A stretch of DNA of 64,000 bases. Origin: Hydractinia symbiolongicarpus (Eukaryota; Cnidaria; Hydrozoa; Anthoathecata; Hydractiniidae). Location: the NCBI RefSeq assembly GCF_029227915.1, contig NC_079886.1, forward strand, positions 13,449,001 to 13,513,000, read 5' to 3'. The notes under the pieces were generated by a model, which saw only the letters and a list, made by a program, of their open reading frames with translations, was not told the origin of the DNA and made no database searches. The translations under genes and the position numbers were made by a program. Below, piece after piece: positions 12,400 through 24,106 of this stretch (the stretch's first letter is position 1; each line of letters opens with the position of its first letter).

Positions 12400-15029
12400 T
12401 CTCTACCAAATAAGCCATTCGAGCTCTCTATCACACTACTATGATTGACTTTGTTTCACTTCTGTCTTATTTCTTGTTTGTAAAAACAACAAGAGAATTC
12501 AAAAACAGCATCACTTTTAGGTAGCTACATGGTTAAGGTGGATTCACTAAAATCAAGAAATGATTCTCAAAACTACACTTTTCTTATGGTTTGTCACACT
12601 TAACTGATGCATAACAATAAAAAAAACTGAAACAATCAAAAATTTAAAAAAAAATCCATAATGGCGATTTCACAGTGGCAATATATGACCGCTTTATAGA
12701 CGAAACCGGTTGGGTAATAATTTCAGGACGAAAAGTCGAAATGATTTAAAAATTGGCAAGAACTTCAAATATATCCTGATCTATGACCTAAACCTTTTTG
12801 TATTGCGTCTGTGTTACAGCATGTGATATTTCTTAAAGTCCCTTCGTGGTACAAAATTTTATCAAACTAGCTGCAGGAAATTCTTTCAAACTATATCTGT
12901 AGCTAAAATTGCTTAAAATACAGTGAACAAACTGTGAAAATTTGAAGACAAATGGATTAGCAGGTCTGAACTGACACCCGACCGATCAGGTAAACAAGCG
13001 AAATTGGCTAAAATTATTTAAAAAAATGAACAGTAAAATATTAAGTTGTTATTGTAATGCTGAATTAAAATAAAACTTTACAGTCCTAAAAATCCTTTAA
13101 AAACCTCTAGCTTCATAAGATGTTCCTTCTTTTTCGAAAATTTTCTCATTTAGCTTCTTTTTGGAATGCCGGAGGAAATTTTTTACGCTTCTTTTGTGAC
13201 GGGCAACCACACATTATAATTGGACAGACGTTTTCATTTTTGATTAACACTTTTACATAATTTTTTCATATAAAAACCGGGATCTATGTTAGAAATTCCA
13301 TGGTGTCGAGAGCAGCCTTTTGTCCATAATTAAAATGACTTATAGCATCATAAACTCCAAAGCATAGTGTGCTGAGACCGACGTGTTGATTTGGGCGCCC
13401 TGTTCCAAATTCAATCAACTGATATTTAATCAACTGATATCAACTGTTAATTTCCCCTTGCATAAATTGGTATTGTTGATCTTGTATCATTGATACTGAC
13501 ACCAAGAGTCATTTGATTTAGGGCAAGAATCATGGTATTCCGCAACATGAAACATGGAAGCGAGACATGATTTTTTCATTCCATTGAGGTTACCTCTACC
13601 TCCAAGACCTTTAGTGGGTTTTTTAGTTTGCGTAGTCATCATTCGATGTGTTTTTGATTATGGCCGATGCATTCTTGTTTTTTCATTGTTTTCTGTCTTC
13701 GTAGATATCTTTGACGGCTGCGAAGGCTTTACTATCACCATCAAGAGATATATTTGTATGTTCTGGCGCAAGGTGTTAACCCCCCAAAGAAAATCGTCGA
13801 TATCGATGAACTTTCCACATCGCCAGTATTCCTTCGACCCTCTCCCACCGATGTTTATGTCAGTGCACGAGTGTTACCCCCAAATTCAAATCGTTAGTAT
13901 TGGTGACTGACCACATCCATCTGCGCTTGCGCCAATAAATTCTGAAAATCCGCTAAATCCAACATAATCCAACAAACATCTGCGCATGCGCCAAAACTTC
14001 AACGATCTCCTCCAGAGTGTGACGTCATCATGCGCAAGGTGTCAATTTCTGTCAGAGTTGAAAAATGTCTTGATCAAAATTTTCTGTATAAATATAATGA
14101 CCTGGCCAAATTTGTCCAGAGAAAAAAAAATCCAACCCAAAATTATATAATAATGAAAAGCCCTTGCAGGCTAAAAGATTTCAGATTCTTGTTCGACGTG
14201 TGTAACTTTTTAATAATAGAAAAAAGAAGTTGACGAAAATGTTGTAAGCAACCCAGAAAATTCTGTTGACAGTACTGCAGACCCAGCAAGTTCTGTTGAA
14301 CTACAGAAAATGCAGCAGGTGCAGATGTTGAAAGGAACATTTTTGACATGTTTTAACTGACTGTGACATTGTATAATTGTTCCTTAAAAAAAGTTGGCAA
14401 AGCAAGGGTCATAAGTTTAAGATGCCCAAAGCAGTAAAAAAAACGCTAGCTGATCAGACTTTAGAATCAGATGCTTGTAAAAAAATAACCTGTGAAAATT
14501 AATACTTTAAAACAATACTGCACTACACTTATCATTCATAAGAAAGAAACAAAGACGTTTTGGCATAGCAGTTTATTAAATATTATTGCGTGTGGTGTAG
14601 CGATTTTTTTGAAATGTTTTATTATACCTGCGATACGACTAAAATCGTTATGAAGTTTAAGATAACTAAGATTTGACCATAAAGAGTGATCCTACAAGTT
14701 CAAAAACAAAAACAAAAGCAATGGAAGTAGGCGTAAGTTAAATAATTATACTAACCAGAACCAAATATTTCCTTTCGCTTCAAAAACCTTCGCTTTGCTT
14801 GAACTCGGTCCCTCGAAAGTAACGACTCATACCTTAACCCCTAGAGCTCCGTTTAGTGAAACAAGATTCGCCTAGTTAAAAACATTTGGAAACGAAAATT
14901 TAAAGGAGTATCTAGCATAGCTTATCAAATAATATTAAAATAACAGTTTACAACAATATTTGTGATCAAATTCCTAGCGCAGTCTTCATTCTTTACGATT
15001 ATCAAGATACACACAAAGCCGGCGTAGCG
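12400..15029. other. no gene recognised
   Basis: Noncoding DNA. A 118-codon open frame at 13554-13910 has no recognisable domain and odd composition. Near 13915-14030 a phrase close to CATCTGCGCATGCGCCAA is repeated twice beside a TGACGTCATC site, probably a small repeat remnant. Confidence 0.4.
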
Positions 15030-17388
15030 CTAAATCGCGGGGTCAGGTCGGACTTTAAAAGCCGTGACGTTACGGCAATCGGTTAAAAAATCGGTCGAAG
15101 AAGGAAAAGGAGAAGGAAAAGGCCGCCCGTTTTCATAAGATCTCAGATGTTATCCGAAATCTTAAAGATGAACACGAAAACCGTTAAAGAATTACGCGCA
15201 ACGGCAAAGAGCCGTGGTTTGACTCGTTATTCTAGGCTACACAAGGCTGATCTCGTCTCGTTATTAGAAACACCACAGAGACCGCAAAGATTACCAGGAT
15301 CAAGAAAAGTAGTCATGCCTGTGGGTATATTTCAAAAACATGAGATGTCAAAGAATTGATCGGTAGTGAAAAGTAAGATGCAAGGATGGTACGATTGGTT
15401 AATCAACGCTATACCGAAGCCTATAAAAGATCATGTAAATAATGCTTACAAAAGATTCAAGAGCGAAATTATGGAGTTGTACAAGAAGGCAGAAAACATC
15501 GTTGCAAAACTTACGCTTCATGATGAAGTTGAAGAAGAGGCTGAGGAGGACTACATCGATAGTATCCATAATCTCTTCGAAGAAGGTAAAAAAGCCGATA
15601 TTGACCTCACTCCTCGGGAGCATAAACGTGCACTCCACAAAACTTTTCGAAGTTTTCCAATATCCGGCGTTAAAAAAGCTGACGTTGATAGTTATCTAGC
15701 ACTAGTGAGAGCTCATGTGGAACAATTGATTGTTGAACAAGTGGAAGAAATGGGATCCGCTAAAGTGGAGCTGCCAATGTAGATCATATGGAAAAAGAAG
15801 ATCATGCTTGATGCAGAAGATTTCTATGGAGCTGAAGATTTACACAATATGTATGCAGATATTGATCCACACGCAAGGGTTAAAAAGCCATTTAACAGCA
15901 GACTCATGCAGGTATTTCAAGGCAGTGACATAAATGAGCTGCTGGATAATATGTTTGCACAAATAAGGGTTTATGTGGAAAATCCAGCGCCACCGCAGAG
16001 TGGATTTACAATCGATCGAATCATGCATTTGGATATCGATTTCCATAAACTGCAGCTCACATGAAGCTACTCCTACATAAAATTACCATCTTGGAAAAGT
16101 GCAAAAAAGGCTATCATCAACCCAAAAAACAACGATGAAGAATGCTTCAAATGGAGTGTTATTGCGGTACTGCATCATGAAGAAATTAGGAAATATGTGC
16201 AAAAAATACCTAAATTACAAGATTGTGCATATCTCTACAACTGGGAAGGCTTGGAATTTTCACTCGACATTAAAAAAAATAATAACATTTGGAAATAACA
16301 ACCCCAATCTTGCGGTCAACGTTTTATATGCCTCGGGGACTAACAGCATCAATATTTTGCGTAGGTCAGACTACAACGCATCGCGTGAAAAACAGGTGAA
16401 CCTGCTGCTCATCACAGATAATGAAAAGATGCACTATATCTGCATAAAAAATCTCTCAAGGCTGTTGGGCAGATGCATTTCTGCTTAAATTGCCGTCAGG
16501 CCTTTAATTGTGTAGAATCCAGGGACAAACATAAATATTGCATAGAACACGAAGCGGTTAAAAATACGATGCCAAAAGAAAGTGAAAAATGGTTGAAACA
16601 TCAGGATGGTCAACAGCAATTCAAGGTCCCGTTTGCGATTTATGCTGATTTTGAAAGTCTACTCATCCCAGTAGAAGACCGTAAGGAAAGTAAGACCATG
16701 AAGCTGAACAAGCATGTACCATCAGGCTGGTGCACATATAGCACATTTGCTTACGGATCTGTACCAGATCCATTGAAAACATACCGTGGTAAGTATTGCG
16801 TGGAAAGATTTATAGGGCACTTGGAAAGAGGTAAAGAGGTTGTATGATATGTTTCCACAGCAGCCGATGATTGAGCTAACGGAGGAGCAAAAGAAAGAGT
16901 TCGATTTAGCAACAGAATGTCATATTTGTATGAAACCCTTCGTAGTACAGCCAACAGGGTTCATAGATGATGACGATAACGATGATGATAAGCACATCAA
17001 AAATAATCGCAAGGTACGATATCATTGCCATTATACAGGTCTCTACTGAGGAGCAGCTCACAATAATTGTAATTTACAATATAGAATTCCTGTCCACATC
17101 CCCATCATCATCCACAATCTGAGTGGGTACGACGCGCATTTGTTCATTAGGGAGCTTGAAAAAAAATTCAACACTGAAGATATTGGTTGTATTGCGGAAA
17201 ACAAGGAGAAATATATAAGTTTCAGCGTCAGGTCCCCGTGCCTCTCGCGGGAGTTACTAATTCTAGTGGGGATCAGGTATTGAAAAAATAGAGCTTTGAT
17301 TTATCGACAGTTTTCGATTTATGGCATCAGGCCTGAAAAAATTATCAAGTAGTCTTATTGGAACAAATAGTGAGGGTCACTATGCAAT

Positions 17389-17650
17389 TTCGTGTGCACA
17401 TGTGTGTTAAGAGTGACGGGTTTGTCCCATGGGACCAAGTTAGATGACGTCATCACTTTCACAGTCAGCAAAAAAATGATTTCACATTTTTATGTCATGT
17501 TATATATGGTTGGAAAGAGAAGATTGAGTGGATCAATAAAAATGTAAGAACCATGTCTTCAAAATGTAATGTTCGAGAGATATTACTATTCAAACTTTTT
17601 ACAAATTACAGACCGGTAATTTAATGACACAGCACATAAATGACTGTAAC
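17389..17650. repeat. left terminal inverted repeat
   Basis: Pairs with 19383-19703. It contains a TGACGTCATC palindrome about 60 bp from its outer end and lacks a roughly 60-bp block seen in the partner arm. Confidence 0.75.
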
Positions 17651-17922
17651 TTGCTCAATAGCAAAGTTTTTTTGTTGAATTTTAGTATGGTATTGGGTCA
17701 CCCTAATGTCTTTCTGTTTGATCAAAATTTATTGTTCAAATCACTTCAAGAAATAAACTACAGACCAGTAATTTACAAACCAAAGCACGTTTTTAGTTGT
17801 TTACTTTCTTTCATTTAAGCAATTTCACAAAGTTAAAAAAATTGCGGAAAATAATGACAAAACAACTTCAGCAATGCTTGTACAATGTTTCATTCACTCA
17901 TCATGCGTGTACAATGTTTCAT

Positions 17923-18126
17923 TCACTTATCGTCACTAGAACTATATTCATCTGACTCGGATTCATCGCTTGCACCGCCACTGTTTTGACACGTCGTACA
18001 TTTACACATGTCAGTGCACGAAAAACCATTTTTACGGCATTTACATCGGTTGGATATGCAACTTGTTTTGCAATTACAAGACCTGAACTCGATGAGTGCC
18101 AACGGTGCAGGAAGTTCATCAGTCAT
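17923..18126 (-). CDS. CXC (tesmin/TSO1-like) cysteine-rich protein fragment
   Basis: A 67-residue reading with the signature RSCNCKTSCISNRCKCRKNG then CTDMCKC and CQNSGG, nine Cys in the spacing of a CXC/CRC DNA-binding domain, followed by an acidic Ser/Glu/Asp tail. CXC domains bind DNA through zinc clusters; within a transposon this would be the end-binding part of a transposase. It is probably the last exon or a fragment of a longer protein whose upstream parts may be the frames at 18149-18370 and 18692-18880. Function beyond DNA binding is not inferable. Confidence 0.6.
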   Translation of the reverse strand: MTDELPAPLALIEFRSCNCKTSCISNRCKCRKNGFSCTDMCKCTTCQNSGGASDESESDEYSSSDDK

Positions 18127-18148
18127 TATGGGGGATAAGTTACCGACT

Positions 18149-18880
18149 TTATCTGTTTCCCAACCATAATTGACTGCATTCGGAAGTTGTTAACAAGTGC
18201 TTTAAATATCGCTTGTAATTGATTTGGTTGCTTTCGGAGTTTCTCATTAAGTTGTTGTATATACAGTTAACATCGTTCATACTTCTTACGTTGTCTTGTG
18301 ATTCTCCCAATGAATGTTTTATTGTGTTAATTATTTCAACATCTGCAAGTGTGCAATCTGTATCTTCCATATTTTGTAGCTGTGATATGTCTTGATGTCA
18401 TGCTAAAGCCTCTTTCTGAATCTTCACCCAACATACTAAATGATATTGGGCATCATTTGCTATCGCATCAGCGTTAGGAAAATTGTTTATACGGATGAAA
18501 ATGATTTATCTGCTATAAGTATCGAGACCTGCAGCATCTTTGTTGCTGCCGTCTTAGACATAACTTTATGTATCTTTTCTCTCCTTTCTTGACAAATAAT
18601 GCAAAGGTGTTTTTAAAACATAATTCCACTTGAGCGCAATGTTTTTTTTTCAGTTTGTTTTACAGATACAACAAATGATGAGCCTAGACTGTCAGGAGAC
18701 TCTTGCGATACTGGCCGTTTTTTTTAACCGGTCTATCTCTGTTTTATTTGTGGCCATTTTGTAACAATCAGAAATGGTATAAGACTTTCCTTCAACAAGC
18801 TGTACAATATCATATGACTTCAGTTTTTCCCAACAATCTAGAAACTTCGAACCACCACAACTAACTTTTTTTCCAGACAT
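18149..18880 (-). pseudogene. unrecognised transposon protein pieces
   Basis: Two minus-strand frames (18370-18149, 73 residues; 18880-18692, 62 residues) lie upstream of the CXC frame within the same element. The first has an acidic start and ends close to the CXC frame; the second begins MSGKKVSCGGSKFLDCWEKL. I recognise no domain. They are listed because their position and strand suggest they belong to one decayed gene with the CXC tail. Confidence 0.35.
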
Positions 18881-19382
18881 GATATAAACTTTTTTAAATA
18901 CTGCTCTTTTGGGTTGCCAACATTCTAAACAAAATACGACATTTTCGTCCTACGTCAAAGTATCAAACAAAAATCTTTCTCTCAAAACTCTCAGAACTTA
19001 AAACAAGAATGGGAAAAATGTTTAAGTAAGGAGGTACCTTTTTTGATGTATCTTTTTGGCACACTATACATTTCCAAAAATCCAGCAAACTTATTGTTTT
19101 TACACAACTAACATCCATTATAATTCGGTCTATTCATTTTATTATTATGCATGTATGTCTCTACTATAAACTTCACATTACACTTCACTAACACTTCGAA
19201 ATTAAACAGTCTAGCTATGCAAGTGAACAATGGAATGTTTTCTAGAAATAGAACATTCGAATTCTATGTCTATGTCTATGAAATCAAACAATTATAAAAC
19301 AAAACTTGTTATCATACTGATACTAATACATACAAATTGTCTAAGTGAAATTCGCTACTTGCTTTAGCGATGGATAAATGTA

Positions 19383-19703
19383 GTTATAGTCATTTTTGTG
19401 CTGGGTCAGTAAATTACCAGTCTGTAATTTGTACAAAGTTTGAATAGTAATATCTCTTGAACATTACATTTTGAAGAGATATTTCTTACATTTTTGTTGA
19501 TCCACTCGATCTCCTCTTTCCAACCATATATAACATGACATATAAATGTGAAATTATTTTTTTCCTGACTGTGAAAGTGATGACGTCATCTAATTTGGTC
19601 CCATGGGACAAAAAATGTTGCCACCCATGTTTTTTCGGTAAATTGGGACCTAAGAAACAACTTTAAATCAAAAAATCACTTTTAACACACATGTGCACAC
19701 GAA
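19383..19703. repeat. right terminal inverted repeat
   Basis: Reverse complement of 17389-17650 with a roughly 60-bp block not present in the left arm. It contains the same TGACGTCATC palindrome. Confidence 0.75.
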
Positions 19704-21290
19704 GCTTCATATCAAAATATAGCAGCATTCACTAAAACGCTAGTGGTATGAAATGTCAAAATTGTGTACAAGAATGTTTAGAATTTCTGAGTATAAATAA
19801 TGATTATATTGCAAGGTTTTTATGTAAAAATTGTAAGTTGGTAACCGCAAAGCAAATTGAGTCAGGAAAAGTTAAAGTTAAACCTATCCTCAATGGCACG
19901 ATTCTTCGATAAGGATGATATATTTCGGTTGATGCTTCGAAAGGGGGTTTATCCGTATGAATACAACGATTTGAAGAATAGGAGCTACCAGCAAAGGGAT
20001 AATTTTATAGTCAACTTAATATGGCTTGCATATCTGACCTCTGTTATAGGTATGCGAAAAAAGTATGGAATTGTATAACGCCAGAGGGTGATCAAGTCAC
20101 ACTGGGTGGTTATCATGATCTATACCTCACCACCGACGTGTTACTGCTGGCAGATATTTTTGAAAATTTTGGAGAGTGTGTCGTCTAAATTATAAGTTGG
20201 ATCCAGCACATTTATACAGTGCTCCTGGATTGGCATGGAAGGCTTCATTAAAATGCACTGGAATTGAATTAGAACTTTTTACTGACCCCGATATGCATTT
20301 AATGTTTGAAAAATGTATTCGAGGTGGCAGTGTACAGTCTGTTCATCGCTATGCCAAGGCCAACAACAAGTACATGGGAGATCAATAAAATAGGGATGAA
20401 GAATCATCATATTTGCAATACCTCAGTGCTAACAATCTTTACGGTTGGGCTATGCGGGAAGATCTACCAACTCACGATTTTGAATGGGTTAGTAATGTCG
20501 ATATGTTTACGCCCTAAAAGATCGCAAAACTGCTAAAGAAAAATAAGCACGGCTTCATATTGGAAGTCGATATGGATTATCCGATGGAACTGCATCAAAA
20601 ACATAATAGGCTGCCATTTTTGCCGGAGCGGATGACGACGTAACAAGAAGAAGTATGTGGTGCATATTAGAGCACTCAATGAAGCCATAAAGCATAGTCT
20701 AATTCTAAAAAAGGTGCACCGAGCCATCCAGTTCAAGCAGAGTTCATGGCTTAGGCCTTACATTGGTATGAACACAAAATTGAGGACTGCCGCTAAGAAC
20801 GATTTTGAAAAGGACTTTTTTTAAATAATGAACTTGTCCGTGTTTGGAAAGACGATGGAAAATATCCGCAACCATCGCGATATAAAACTGGTCACGAGTG
20901 AAAAAGCATATCAAAAATATGTGATGAAGCCTAATTTTAAAGATGCTTATGCATTTAGCAAAACTTTAATGGGTGTTGAAATGGGTAAGACGGAGATCAA
21001 AATGATTGAACCGGTATATCTTGGACAGGCCATATTAGATCTTTCGAAACTGGTCATGCATGAGTTTCATTATGATTACAAAAATGCGTTATAAAAAAAT
21101 CAATCACCATCGACGATTATAAAAATGTTTAGATGAGGGTATAAATCTTTATAAAAGTCAAGTCCTCATCCAGAATAAAAATCATCAACTGTACACTGTA
21201 AAAAGCACTAAAATTGTCCTTATTCGCGACGATGATAAACGAATTGTGCAAGATGATTTAATTTCAACATTGGCTCGTGGGTACGTACAG

Positions 21291-21720
21291 TGTACAGTGT
21301 CACTCCTCATCAGTATGAACTTGGATGAAACTTTATTTGCCTCATCTGTTCATAAATATTTTAAACATTTTTGAATAAGCAATAGGTTTTCTGCATGATG
21401 CGCAAATGAGCTAGGCGGTGATGCGTGGAACTGTAAAATTTTGCCAAATGCCGGTAAAATACATGTCAGTGCAAGGAACGGCCTCTGAAAGTTCACACTT
21501 AAAAAGGTTTGTTCATTAATGCGTAGTACGGCACAACATTCTGTATAGAGTATCAAGAGCAAGTACGTTAAGCCTGCAAAGCAGGACAGCACTGAAAAAA
21601 CATCTGGGAGATGGAAAACCAAAGGCTCTGAGTGGGATACTCGCAGAATCAAAAACCCTCTGGGTGTCAAACAACAACAACAACAAACAAGAATAAAAAA
21701 AACCCAGAGGGTTCCCTTAC
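21291..21720. other. unassigned insert after PolB with a hairpin
   Basis: The sequence between the PolB tail and the next P1 gene matches no Polinton gene in the other copies. It ends in an inverted repeat (AACCCTCTGGGT near 21655 and ACCCAGAGGGTT near 21700) around a CAA-rich loop. It may be a small nested repeat. Confidence 0.4.
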
Positions 21721-21750
21721 GAAGGTTTTGTTTTTTGAAAAATATTTAAA

Positions 21751-21885
21751 ATGTCCAAAACTTTTGTGAGCAGACGAAAGGTCATCGATATATCTCTGAG
21801 TAGTGGAAAGGATTGTAACCTAGCGCGGTTTATCAAACAAACTTTCAATAAATGGAATTTTGTTTATTTATTGCGATAATTCTAC
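21751..21885 (+). CDS. short Polinton frame, unknown
   Basis: A 44-residue basic peptide starting MSKTFVSRRKVIDISL. It lies between PolB and the next gene. It could be the remnant of a small structural or DNA-binding protein. No homologue is visible in P2 or P3. Confidence 0.3.
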
Positions 21886-21941
21886 CGTATATGATAGTAC
21901 TGATGTTTTTTTCAACGCATAATAAACGTATAATAAACAGA

Positions 21942-22419
21942 ATGGCTGAACTTGTTAATATTTTTGATGTTGTTGATACTCCCGCAAAAGGATCCTTGCA
22001 GCAACCGGAAAACGTCGTGGACAAACGTCAAGCTTTGATGGATGCTATACGTAAAGGCAAGGGGGATCTTTTACCAAAAAAATGTACTGAGGGCTTCGTA
22101 GACAAGGCGCCACACGACGCGATCGAAAAGGCCTATTCCGACTATGTTCAACGTGAAATCCACGAGAAAGGAGAAAAACGGCCAAGGCACTGTCTTCACA
22201 TGCGATTAGCATGTACACCAATGTTGTAGGTAATTTTGTTCAGATCGATAGTGCTGAAATTTTAAAGCGCGATATTGAGGAGGACCCGATTATAAAAGAT
22301 AGTATGGCTGATTTGGGTATCCTCGTGTAGTCGGCATTCGGTAAATTTCTCGCAACACTATTGGTTGTTGCACACACCATGAATCATCCTTTGTTTAACC
22401 CCAAAAAATGAAACCGAAA
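21942..22419 (+). pseudogene. Polinton conserved protein A
   Basis: Starts at ATG 21942, five bases after a TATAATAAA element. It has an acidic N-terminus (MAELVNIFDVVDTPAKG), then KRQALMDAIRKGK and LLPKKCTEGFVDKA. A frame change near 22180 is followed by a hydrophobic C-terminal segment that reads SMADLGILV with an in-frame TAG at about 22330. The same protein, also frame-shifted, occurs in P3 on the minus strand (59230-59689). Its place next to PolB is conserved. The C-terminal hydrophobic stretch suggests a membrane-associated virion or assembly protein; this is inference. Confidence 0.6.
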
Positions 22420-22440
22420 AAGAAAAAGAAAAAGATGGGG

Positions 22441-22690
22441 AATAATCTGTCAAAACAAGTTGTAGGATTACATGAAAAATATGAATCTATATATAATAAA
22501 GAAGCAAAATCTATGGTTCGATGTGGGATTATACCAAGTTTTACTCACTCCGCCCGCAGGTAGATTCCCAGCCCATGTTGGTGAGTTAGAATTAGGTGAA
22601 CAGCATTCTAAATGGTATTTAGAGAATGCTAGGTGCTCCTGGAAAGTTGTATGATTTGCTCCGCGCGTTGCTAAATTTTTATAGGGGTCC
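22441..22690 (+). other. unresolved interval between P1 genes
   Basis: P3 has a roughly 150-codon gene at this position (58743-59201); here I see only short frames (for example from ATG 22437, MGNNLSKQVVGLHEKYE) that do not resemble it. Confidence 0.3.
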
Positions 22691-22706
22691 ATCCTCTATA
22701 AAATAA

Positions 22707-23038
22707 ATGCGCGACAGTATTCAACAAGGCACAGAACAGCATATAATTACAAAACCAGAAAAGAATCCAGGTCGAGTAGCACAAGGCCACAAACTAGCTG
22801 CATTAATGAAAAAAAGAGGAAAGAAGAACTTAAACACTCTTTTGAAGACAGTTCAATATCCTGTACTGGGCCCAGTAGTTCATCAAGTACATCAAGTTCT
22901 ACGGCAGTTTTAGGGGCCACGGCAGTAATGGTTGTGATAGTAGGCGTTGGTGCCGTCTATCATAATTTTTTTTTAAAAAAACAGCAGCAGAATCAGCCTA
23001 AAAACAAATTATCACACCAACCTGACGGTTCAACCTGA
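22707..23038 (+). pseudogene. Polinton small membrane protein
   Basis: ATG 22707 follows TATAAAATAAA directly. The N-terminus contains PGRVAQGHKLAALMKKR, a basic block shared with P3 (58367-58714). After a frame change near 22880, a single hydrophobic membrane segment (AVMVVIVGVGAVYH) and a polar Gln/Asn tail end at 23038. Proteins with this layout (basic head, one transmembrane helix) recur in Polinton genomes and are presumed virion membrane or minor capsid proteins. Confidence 0.55.
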
Positions 23039-23072
23039 CATTTTTAAAATACATTAAACCCCATATAATAAA

Positions 23073-23319
23073 ATGAGTTCAAACATTACGCCACAGGAAA
23101 AAAATAATTGATATGTTATACGAGACAGTAGTAGACATTGGGTTCACACTAGCCTATGAATTTGCAGGCAAGAAATTTTTAGGAATAGGGCAGCCTTCTG
23201 CCAAGATGGATACCAATGATGCATTGAAAATAACTTGGTACTTCGCTGCAGGAAGGGCAAGTCGAGAAATAGCGGTCAAAAAAAGATGGATACCTGCGAG
23301 CATAGTGCCTAAAAAGTAA
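23073..23319 (+). pseudogene. Polinton conserved short protein (GKKFLGI family)
   Basis: ATG 23073 overlaps the end of a TATAATAAA element. A frame change near 23100 leads to GFTLAYEFAGKKFLGIGQPS, then AAGRASREIAVKKRWIPASIVPKK at the end. The same protein is present in P2 (38948-39129, minus, truncated) and intact in P3 (58113-58355, minus). This three-way conservation, including the terminal PASIVPK motif, shows it is a real gene. The function is unknown; it is small and partly hydrophobic. Confidence 0.65.
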
Positions 23320-23384
23320 ATAATAAATAATAATATTTTGTCCAGTAAATTTGTGTTTGCCCACATCAACAAACACAAAACAAT

Positions 23385-23687
23385 ATGGAAGAGCCCAAGA
23401 AATGCTCAACCTGCAAACACTTTTTATCCCTAGACAATTTCAAGTTCAAGGGGAATGGACAATTGACAAAGACATGCATTAGGTGTCTCGATGCTAGCAA
23501 GGCATCAAAAGAACTGTGTCATATAGGCAAACACAACACAAAAGACATGGAAAAGACAAGCCAATGCATGCAATGTAATAACTATTTACCCCTAGACAAT
23601 TTTGAGTTCAATGGACAACAGAATAAAATGTGCATCAGGTGCTATGGCAAAAGGCAACCGTTATGTATAAATAAATGGCAACCATAG
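23385..23687 (+). CDS. Polinton double zinc-ribbon protein
   Basis: This is a 100-residue open frame with two similar Cys4 modules: CSTCKHFLSLDNF to CIRCLD and CMQCNNYLPLDNF to CIRCYG. The leader and first module most resemble the start of the HNH protein of P2 (35009 on), including the bases around the ATG. It may therefore be a shortened form lacking the nuclease part. A weaker match is the P2 zinc-ribbon gene at 38580-38894. It overlaps the next gene by 13 bases in another frame. Confidence 0.6.
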   Translation: MEEPKKCSTCKHFLSLDNFKFKGNGQLTKTCIRCLDASKASKELCHIGKHNTKDMEKTSQCMQCNNYLPLDNFEFNGQQNKMCIRCYGKRQPLCINKWQP

Positions 23688-24072
23688 TAGTTATAGCCGG
23701 AGGAGCCATAATTAATGCCCTGGCTTTTTCCGGATCAAATTATTTAATCAGCAAACTCTCAGGCCACGGTCAAGAAGAAAGACGACGCCATGATAAAGCT
23801 ATCGAACAACTGCAAGCTGCGCAAGCACAATGGGTCCGTGAACACCAGGCGAAACTTGATTGGTATAATAAGCAACGAGATTTGCAGAGGCAAGCTAGTG
23901 AGGATTTGAAGGAGCTTGATGAAGGTATGCATGTGTACTATATTGCTACTATCAATAAAGCGTCAAAACTTTCCGATTTTTACATGCCATCAATATCTCA
24001 ACAGGACGCGAACTAACCTTTATCGTAGGATCCTTAGCACTTCTAGGGTTTGTGGCGTATAAATATTTGTAA
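23675..24072 (+). pseudogene. Polinton small coiled-coil membrane protein
   Basis: The N-terminal hydrophobic segment (VVIAGGAIINALAFSG) is followed by KLSGHGQEERRRHDKA and a Gln/Glu-rich helix, then a LSDFYMPS motif. In P2 (35584-35982) the intact relative ends with a second hydrophobic segment; here a shift near 24005 breaks it, and the closing TAA is at 24070-24072. TATAAATAA precedes the ATG. The gene always lies directly upstream of the integrase in P1, P2 and P3. It is probably a virion or membrane-associated protein. Confidence 0.6.
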
Positions 24073-24106
24073 AATAAAATACACGTTTTAACATGTAATA
24101 AAAGAA

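Larger units (their letters stand above)
17375..19725 (-). mobile_element. DNA transposon with long TIRs, inserted in PolB
   Basis: An element of roughly 2.3 kb splits the polymerase gene between its linker and its CxxC region. The terminal inverted repeats are 17389-17650 and 19383-19703. They match over the phrases GTGCACATGTGTGTTAA, CCCATGGGACCAA, ATGACGTCATCACTTTCACAG and CCAACCATATATAACATGA. The left arm lacks about 60 bp present in the right one. The exact ends and the target duplication are uncertain; the outermost bases may extend to AGTGA near 17370 and TCACT near 19733. Internal minus-strand frames include a CXC-domain protein. The superfamily is not identified. Confidence 0.75.
15168..21290 (+). 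pseudogene. Polinton family-B DNA polymerase, interrupted
   Basis: A protein-primed type PolB would copy the element. ATG 15168 opens a SAP/Rho-N-like leader (VKELRATAKSRGLTRY). A helical linker (15380-15780) and an N-terminal region with Cys pairs follow. Visible motifs are Exo I YADFESLL (16641 on), CHICMKPF zinc-like pairs, SGYDAHLFIREL, a CxxC pair flanking the insertion site, YHDLYLTTDVLLLADIF (Exo III), APGLAWKASLK, and NNLYGWAM. In the last, the motif A Asp is replaced by Ser (YLSANNLY), and VFGKTMENIRN marks motif B. After HEFHYDY the palm motif C region is missing, and the frame resumes with the C-terminal tail (DDDKRIVQDD) ending near 21290. Many frameshifts and stops, a 2.3-kb transposon at about 17380-19720 and this deletion make it dead. 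Confidence 0.88.

Noticed and set aside
13554-13910. 118-codon open frame on the plus strand
   Set aside because: No domain, odd hydrophobic composition, and a noncoding neighbourhood; probably chance.
21350-21670. 106-codon minus-strand open frame
   Set aside because: No domain recognised and it lies in an unassigned insert; not supported as a gene.
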